This document shows, piece after piece, positions 61,601-64,000 of a DNA stretch of 64,000 bases; the stretch's first letter is position 1; every line of letters begins with the position of its first letter. The notes under the pieces were generated by a model. It searched no databases, was not told the origin of the DNA, and saw only the letters and a program-made list of their open reading frames with translations. The stretch comes from Sitta carolinensis (Eukaryota; Chordata; Aves; Passeriformes; Sittidae). A program made the position numbers and the translations under genes. The stretch spans positions 63,176,501-63,240,500 of the forward strand of contig JAVUNC010000004.1 of assembly GCA_032173965.1 (NCBI GenBank), read 5' to 3'.

Positions 61601-63601
61601 GTTGCTGCCACCTACTCAGCTGATGGATCCTGCTTCTTTGTTTTCAAGGGGGTTTTTTTAATTATTAATAGGCTGTGATGCATGAATGCATTTGAGCTTG
61701 CCTTGGCAAAATTTCAAGGCTTTTAAGAAAGTAAAGCTAAAGATCACATTAAGTAGAAATCTGTTTTACAAGTGGAATGGTCTGGATTGAACACATGCTT
61801 GATAAAAATTAATATGGAGTTTTATAGCATGATAATTTTATATCTCTAAGAAATCTGTTGACTTGTTTTAAACTTCTGCCAAAATACCGTATTTAAAGTT
61901 AGGCTTTATACAATCTTTTTTAATTAATTCTTGCTCAGTCAGCAGACAGACAAAGCAGCTGTGCTGCAGATACCAGGCATTTACATTTCTTTAAGATTTC
62001 TAGTAATGTGAAAATGAGGCAGTAAAAGTCCAGTTTCCACATATTCCCAGTTCCATGGTTGTCTCTTAATTTATTTTTTTTGTGTCATCCCTGCACTTCA
62101 CATTTAAATAGACAAACACGCCGCTCTTTCATTTGGAAAGATAACTTTCTTGTCAGGAAGTTGGTCTCTCCTTCATTTAGTTGAAAGTTGCAATGACAGA
62201 GCACCAACATAACTGTGAATTTTGTCTGTGCATCTTGAGAGGAGCTGGAAAAGTTTTTTCTCTATTTATTTAATATTTGGATTAGGGAGGGGTTTTTTTA
62301 AATCATTTAATCGAGAATTGTTATATGTGGCTCCTTTTTCTCCATTTTCAGCAGCAGTGCATTACTGTGCCCTTTTTTCTGAAGGAAAGTGCGCTAAACT
62401 ACACCTCTAATTTTCCAGAGTGTCAAATGAAATCATAAAATGAAACAAAACAACCCATATACTCTAGATTACATATTTTGAATCAAGTCCCCAAATTAAT
62501 AGAGAAGCAGCATGGAGTGTAAATCTTTTTACACATTAGTCTGAGCAGTTGAATACTGACTCCAGAAAACCCGATTCACTAAATTTGCTGAAGTGTTTTG
62601 AACATCAGTATTGCCAGTTTTAGTAGTTTCATTGTTCCAGATATGCAGAAAAAGAGTTATAAACTTACCTTATACCTCCAATACCTGCATTAGTGTCTGT
62701 ACAGTTCTGGTGGTGTTCTTACTCATGCTTTAGCTTTAGATCACTTCTCCCTTTTCCCTCTCTCTGCTTTAGCTTAATTCATTGTCATCCCTCTAAACTG
62801 AGTTTAATTAGAGGCGGTAAAAAGTTTCATTTTTGTGTCATCCTCTTTTTTTGTGTGTGTGTGTGTTTCAAACTCAGATCCAAAAGGAAAGTCCTTGGCC
62901 GTAAGGATTCTGAAGACGACCGTACCCGCAACCATTCTCCATCGCCCCCCGTAACTCCCACTGGTGCTTCCCCAAATTTAGCTACCCTCAAACAAGCCGG
63001 ATCCATCCAGAGGAGCATTCGCAAGAGCAGCACCAGCAACGACAACTTCAAAGCCCTGCTGCTGAAGAAGGGCAGTCGCTGTGACAGCAGTTCCCGAATG
63101 TCCGCAGCAGAGATGTTGAAGAACACGGACCCGCGGTTCCACCGGACAAAGACAGATGCGTCCCCTGACCTTCCCGACAGCCCTGCCAGCTGCTCGCCCA
63201 GCAAGAGCAAACGGGCCCAGGAGGAGTGGGCCAAGAGTGAGGGCCTGATGCCGAGGAGCATGTCCTTCTCTGGCACGAGGTACGGCCGGTCACGGACACC
63301 CCCCTCTGCTGCCAGCAGCAAGTACAACGTCCGCAACCGCATCCAGAGCAGCCCCATGACTGTCATCAGTGAAGGAGATGGGGAAGTGGTGGAACAGGCC
63401 GAGGGCAGGATCCGGAGGACTTTGGAAGAGCAGCAAGAGGGGCAGCTTGATATGTTTAACAGTGATGAAATGGACCTGAATGACTTCGCCTACACTGAGG
63501 AGGCAGGCTGCAAGGAGCCCTCGGATCCAGCCCCCGTAGACTTAATGACTCAACCAGGTGCTTCAAGGAATTATCTAAACTCTTCAGCAGAAGAAAGTTA
63601 A
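14003..63601 (+). CDS. NHSL1: NHS-like protein 1 (NHSL1), spliced coding region, short-N-terminus isoform
   Basis: Eight exons join into an open frame of 4926 nt (1641 residues plus stop): 14003-14060, 16299-16451, 32399-32526, 41528-41720, 46488-46619, 55368-58775, 59334-59463 and 62878-63601. Every intron begins GT and ends AG, and phases agree (1,1,0,1,1,1,2). The length is close to the roughly 1600 residues usual for NHSL1. NHS-family proteins are cytoskeletal adaptors that act with the SCAR/WAVE complex at lamellipodia and cell junctions. Family-diagnostic blocks include [69 protein letters not shown] and AEEWAK-like text (here [20 protein letters not shown]). This start gives an isoform lacking the N-terminal WAVE-homology domain, whose exon is not in the window. 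The paralogue call (NHSL1 rather than NHS or NHSL2) comes from recalled sequence similarity and is less certain than the family call. Confidence 0.88.
14061..16298 (+). other. NHSL1: NHSL1 intron 1
   Basis: GTAAGT to CTGCAG, 2.2 kb, phase 1. No further exon or repeat is recognised. Confidence 0.8.
16299..16451 (+). CDS. NHSL1: NHSL1 coding exon 2
   Basis: The acceptor is CTCTGCAG at 16291-16298 and the donor GTAAGA starts at 16452. The exon has phase 1 on both sides and encodes 50 complete codons. The product begins [20 protein letters not shown] and continues through [20 protein letters not shown] to KLNLKSVLR. This is among the most conserved stretches of the NHS family and is decisive for the family assignment. 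It follows exon 1 by 2.2 kb and is separated from exon 3 by a 15.9-kb intron. Confidence 0.95.
21673..21692. repeat. poly(T) tract, 20 bases
   Basis: Twenty consecutive T are followed by AATAGC and a G-run. No retroelement body is recognisable beside it. Confidence 0.85.
24407..24489. repeat. T/G low-complexity block
   Basis: Alternating runs of G (2-5) and T (3-8) include four TTTG units. Similar GGGGTTTTTTT text recurs at 34331-34368, so the motif is a recurring low-complexity type in this window. Confidence 0.75.
29579..29626. repeat. CCTTAAGTTTTT tandem repeat (about four units)
   Basis: Units of 12, 12, 11 and a diverged last copy of CCTTAAGTTTTT occur in series. The repeat lies just 5' of the LTR-like element. 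Confidence 0.85.
29730..30427 (+). mobile_element. degenerate LTR of an avian ERVL-class endogenous retrovirus
   Basis: The stretch resembles a common bird LTR family as I remember it. It has serial, decayed units carrying CCCAYRGGA...CACACTGGAGCAG (near 29767, 29853, 29903, 29951 and 29987), then GTGATGAACTGACC (30060-30073) and AACCCCCATTACCCATCTCC. A polyadenylation signal AATAAA lies at 30228-30233. It ends GGTTAAACCACCACA at 30427, the expected CA terminus. No matching TG start or retroviral coding frame is visible, so it is a partial or solo LTR, old and inactive. The left boundary is approximate and the family assignment is from memory. Confidence 0.65.
31143..31179. repeat. AT-rich perfect palindrome (15-bp arms)
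   Basis: The left arm 31143-31157 (TTAATCAGTATTAAA) is the exact reverse complement of 31165-31179, with a 7-nt spacer. Confidence 0.85.
32399..32526 (+). CDS. NHSL1: NHSL1 coding exon 3
   Basis: A pyrimidine-rich tract and TTCTGCAG (32391-32398) precede the exon, and the donor GTAATG starts at 32527. It enters in phase 1, completing Glu, and leaves in phase 0. The 42 codons read [20 protein letters not shown], then a Ser-rich run, then an acidic end ([10 protein letters not shown]). The [13 protein letters not shown] segment is characteristic of NHS-like proteins. The phase-0 end allows the 72-nt cassette exon downstream to be inserted without a frame change. Confidence 0.93.
34331..34368. 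repeat. T/G low-complexity block
   Basis: Runs of G alternate with T runs of up to nine bases, similar in style to 24407-24489. Confidence 0.7.
35523..35594 (+). CDS. NHSL1: predicted in-frame cassette exon of NHSL1 (24 codons, Cys-rich)
   Basis: A long pyrimidine tract (about 35443-35520) ends in CAACAG. It is followed by exactly 72 nt, open in the frame set by exon 3 (phase 0), and by a GT donor (AAG|GTACTT). The 24 residues begin SSLLDCISQ and end [15 protein letters not shown], with four cysteines. It can be inserted between exons 3 and 4 without disturbing the frame. The donor departs from GTAAGT, which fits regulated inclusion. As I recall, human NHS has a small in-frame optional exon (called 3a) at about this place, and this may be its counterpart. 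No transcript evidence is available here. Confidence 0.62.
36182..36206. repeat. G12 and G7 homopolymer runs
   Basis: Twelve consecutive G (36182-36193), TGAGAT, then seven G (36200-36206). These are quadruplex-prone and prone to sequencing error. Confidence 0.8.
37662..37690. repeat. poly(T) tract interrupted by one G
   Basis: T12, G, T16. No flanking retroelement body is recognised. Confidence 0.85.
40376..40434. repeat. poly(T) of 31 bases followed by (TTTTG)n
   Basis: A T31 run passes into GTTG and four or five TTTTG units. Read on the minus strand this is an A-rich tail with CAAAA units, as left by some retroelements, but no element body is recognisable. A short (GGAA)n tract follows at 40521-40539. 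Confidence 0.85.
41528..41720 (+). CDS. NHSL1: NHSL1 coding exon 4
   Basis: The acceptor TTTGTAG ends at 41527 and the donor GTAGGC starts at 41721. The exon enters in phase 0 and leaves in phase 1. Its 64 codons begin [20 protein letters not shown] and include [20 protein letters not shown] and [19 protein letters not shown]. The [16 protein letters not shown] segment is strongly conserved in NHSL1-type proteins. Proline-directed sites (KRPKSP, LPTPEE) are potential phosphorylation sites. Nothing in the exon interrupts the frame. Confidence 0.95.
41721..46487 (+). other. NHSL1: NHSL1 intron 4 (4.8 kb)
   Basis: GTAGGC to TATTAG, phase 1. No other gene or clear repeat is recognised. The segment 45930-46260 is unusually free of simple sequence and might be a conserved element. 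Confidence 0.8.
46488..46619 (+). CDS. NHSL1: NHSL1 coding exon 5 (basic cluster)
   Basis: The acceptor GTATTAG ends at 46487 and the donor GTATGG starts at 46620. It has phase 1 on both sides. The product reads [43 protein letters not shown]. The [10 protein letters not shown] cluster is a plausible nuclear localisation signal, which is notable because NHS proteins have been reported in nucleus as well as at junctions and the leading edge. RRSL and RRKT fit basophilic-kinase target sites. Read-through of the donor meets a stop within about 22 codons. Confidence 0.94.
47106..47195. repeat. long inverted repeat / hairpin (38-bp stem, one mismatch)
   Basis: The left arm 47106-47143 pairs with 47158-47195 at 37 of 38 positions, with a 14-nt spacer. 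Within the spacer AAAG and CTTT can pair further around a GCAG loop. The whole 90-nt unit has pre-miRNA dimensions but is closer to perfect than most animal precursors. Recent template-switch origin is an alternative. Confidence 0.85.
52570..52598. repeat. poly(A) tract, 29 bases
   Basis: Twenty-nine consecutive A follow ATTTCTACC. The preceding 100 bases resemble no known gene, so a processed pseudogene cannot be claimed. Confidence 0.85.
53097..53130. repeat. two-copy 17-bp tandem repeat
   Basis: GGCCTCCTTTATTCAGT is followed directly by a copy with one C-to-T change. Confidence 0.85.
55368..58775 (+). CDS. NHSL1: NHSL1 large coding exon 6 (about 1136 residues)
   Basis: This single 3408-nt exon supplies about 70 % of the protein, as is typical of the family. 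It starts after a tandem CAGCAG acceptor and ends AGT-G|GTGAGT. Its first block ([20 protein letters not shown]) is followed by long Ser/Thr-rich, low-complexity sequence without a recognisable globular fold. Ligand-like motifs are [10 protein letters not shown] (about 56719-56748), APPPPPPLP (about 57510-57536), SPPPPPPP (about 57560-57583), FPPPPP (57626-57643) and [13 protein letters not shown] (near 58360-58398). These suit SH3 domains (the Abi SH3 is the reported NHSL1 partner) and, for FPPPPP, Ena/VASP EVH1 domains. There is no frameshift or internal stop. Intron retention at the 3' end would add only six residues (ESLFSD) before a stop at 58796-58798. Confidence 0.96.
57508..57643 (+). 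other. NHSL1: proline-rich ligand region within NHSL1 exon 6
   Basis: Three proline runs ([16 protein letters not shown] and FPPPPP) fall within 45 codons. The middle run is coded by a nearly pure CCT triplet tract at about 57561-57583. FPPPPP matches the class I EVH1 ligand pattern of Ena/VASP proteins. The others fit SH3 or profilin binding. Binding is inferred from motif only. Confidence 0.7.
58776..59333 (+). other. NHSL1: NHSL1 intron 6 (558 bp)
   Basis: GTGAGT to GCATAG, phase 1. It is the shortest intron of the gene here and has no recognised element. Confidence 0.85.
59334..59463 (+). CDS. NHSL1: NHSL1 coding exon 7
   Basis: The acceptor TTTGCATAG ends at 59333 and the donor GTACTG starts at 59464. 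It enters in phase 1 (completing Val) and leaves in phase 2 (AG, completed to AGA Arg by exon 8). The product begins [20 protein letters not shown] and ends with [11 protein letters not shown]. The [18 protein letters not shown] junction with exon 8 is a family hallmark and confirms both the splice choice and the phase. Confidence 0.93.
59875..60004 (+). CDS. candidate alternative terminal exon of NHSL1 (speculative)
   Basis: An unusually long pyrimidine tract (about 59793-59862) and GGTGCAG (to 59874) precede this stretch. Spliced to exon 7 (phase 2) it reads Ser then [20 protein letters not shown] and a further 22 residues before TGA at 60002-60004. It would replace the conserved C-terminal block with a 43-residue tail. 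An AATAAA near 60785 could serve as its polyadenylation signal. I do not recognise the tail as a family sequence, so it may be chance. Confidence 0.25.
60095..60345. promoter_or_regulatory. isolated intronic CpG island
   Basis: About 250 bp are very rich in GC and CpG (for example GCGCGGCCGC at 60224-60233), bounded on both sides by AT-rich intron. It could be an internal promoter, a hypermethylated intronic island or an inserted GC-rich segment. No coding exon is recognised. Confidence 0.5.
60257..60303. repeat. minisatellite of TGTGCACATC-type units
   Basis: About five units of 9-10 bp occur in series (TGTGCACATC, TGTGCACC, TGTGCACATC, TATGCACATC, TGTGCAG). It lies at the right edge of the CpG island and contains repeated GTGCAC palindromes. 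Confidence 0.75.
62851..62867 (+). promoter_or_regulatory. TG repeat inside the exon 8 acceptor region
   Basis: A T7 run is followed by about seven TG units and TTTCAAACTCAG at the exon 8 boundary. Much of the expected polypyrimidine tract is thus UG repeat, the binding motif class of TDP-43 and CELF proteins, so exon 8 recognition may be regulated or weak. Confidence 0.45.
62878..63601 (+). CDS. NHSL1: NHSL1 last coding exon 8 with stop codon
   Basis: The acceptor is AACTCAG (to 62877), preceded by a T-run and a TG repeat. The exon encodes 240 residues and ends in TAA at 63599-63601. It contains [89 protein letters not shown] and [12 protein letters not shown]. This is the conserved C-terminal block of NHS/NHSL1 proteins. 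The tail becomes acidic and diverges before ending NSSAEES. Base composition is richer in GC than the surrounding intron, as expected for coding DNA. A potential donor (CAG|GTGCTTC near 63557) exists, but the open frame to TAA makes a terminal exon the simpler reading. Confidence 0.94.
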
Positions 63602-64000
63602 AAGGCAGTGTGACAAAAGGCTTTGGATATTAGTCTAGAAAATCACAGGGACTAGATTCCAAAAGAAAGCCCAGACCAGGACAAGGTTACTTTGATGAGC
63701 ATTTATTCCACGAACTGCATGTGTATGTTTAAATGCTAAAGTGATGATGGTTCTGCATGGTTGGGTTGGGGTGGGGAGCACTTGCTTTGAATGAGTGGTC
63801 TGTGGCTTGAAGAAGGTTAACAGTTGATTTTTTTGTGTAAAGCCTTAGAAGTCCTCTTGTGGGGTGGGGTGGGGAAGTTTTCTCAGAGTCTGTAGGGGTG
63901 TGAAGTTTTTCCTTTTCTTGAGACTGCAATTGTGCAAGCAAAATTTAGTAATAAGCCTGAAATGGGAAGGCTCCTGTGGTACAAGCTGGACATTTGGTTC
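63602..64000 (+). other. NHSL1: NHSL1 3' UTR (start only)
   Basis: This follows the stop codon directly and continues to the window edge. No AATAAA or ATTAAA polyadenylation signal is visible here, so the UTR extends beyond the window. The stretch includes GT-rich text around 63766-63776 and 63861-63875. Confidence 0.75.

Larger units (their letters stand above)
59464..62877 (+). other. NHSL1: NHSL1 intron 7 (3.4 kb)
   Basis: GTACTG to ACTCAG, phase 2. It contains a candidate alternative terminal exon (59875-60004), an isolated CpG island (60095-60345), an AATAAA signal near 60785 and a TG repeat immediately before exon 8. Confidence 0.8.

Noticed and set aside
63556..63601. CAG|GTGCTTC as a splice donor ending exon 8 early
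   Set aside because: The frame continues to TAA and the tail NSSAEES resembles the Ser/Glu-rich end I recall for NHSL1. A further intron is not needed.
1..64000. CRISPR arrays, prokaryotic operons, tRNA or rRNA genes, and CR1 LINE 3' ends
   Set aside because: No repeat-spacer arrays, no bacterial gene density, no tRNA/rRNA-like sequence, and no CR1-type terminal octamer repeats were seen on either strand.

Overview
The window is vertebrate, most probably avian, nuclear DNA carrying the 3' part of one split protein-coding gene on the + strand. It is a member of the Nance-Horan syndrome (NHS) family and best matches NHSL1 (NHS-like 1). The avian call rests on the low density of visible interspersed repeats (no Alu or L1-like sequence) and on one degenerate LTR of a type I recognise from bird ERVL-class elements. 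No database search was possible, so the paralogue and species calls come from recognition of family sequence.

Layout. Bases 1-13.2 kb contain no convincing exon. This stretch is either intron of a longer isoform, whose WAVE-homology first exon would lie upstream of the window, or 5' flank. It holds a GC-rich patch at 8.15-8.63 kb, an almost perfect hairpin at 5.26-5.34 kb, and a candidate homeobox/SOX-rich enhancer near 3.0-3.2 kb. A CpG-rich, G-quadruplex-prone promoter-like segment at 13.23-13.70 kb precedes an alternative first coding exon (14003-14060). Seven further coding exons follow: 16299-16451, 32399-32526, 41528-41720, 46488-46619, 55368-58775 (a 3.4-kb exon), 59334-59463 and 62878-63601 (stop TAA). 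All junctions have GT/AG dinucleotides and matching phases. The spliced frame is 4926 nt, giving 1641 residues, and it is open throughout. A further in-frame 72-nt cassette exon is predicted at 35523-35594 and would raise the product to 1665 residues. The 3' UTR runs off the right edge.

The encoded protein is a large, serine/proline-rich, mostly disordered adaptor. Its conserved N-terminal block is encoded by exons 2-5. It has a basic cluster resembling a nuclear localisation signal, several polyproline SH3-type ligands and one FPPPPP motif of the Ena/VASP EVH1 type. Its C-terminal block is highly conserved. NHS-family proteins act at the leading edge through the SCAR/WAVE complex. The isoform started in this window would lack the N-terminal WAVE-homology domain.

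Points that stand out are two long quasi-palindromic hairpins of pre-miRNA size, a Cys-rich cassette exon, a candidate alternative terminal exon after exon 7, an isolated intronic CpG island at 60.1-60.35 kb, a tandem NAGNAG acceptor at exon 6, a UG-repeat acceptor at exon 8, and a 12-residue upstream ORF ending two bases before the main start codon. I found no novel multigene system; this is an ordinary vertebrate gene with several unusual regulatory and structural details.
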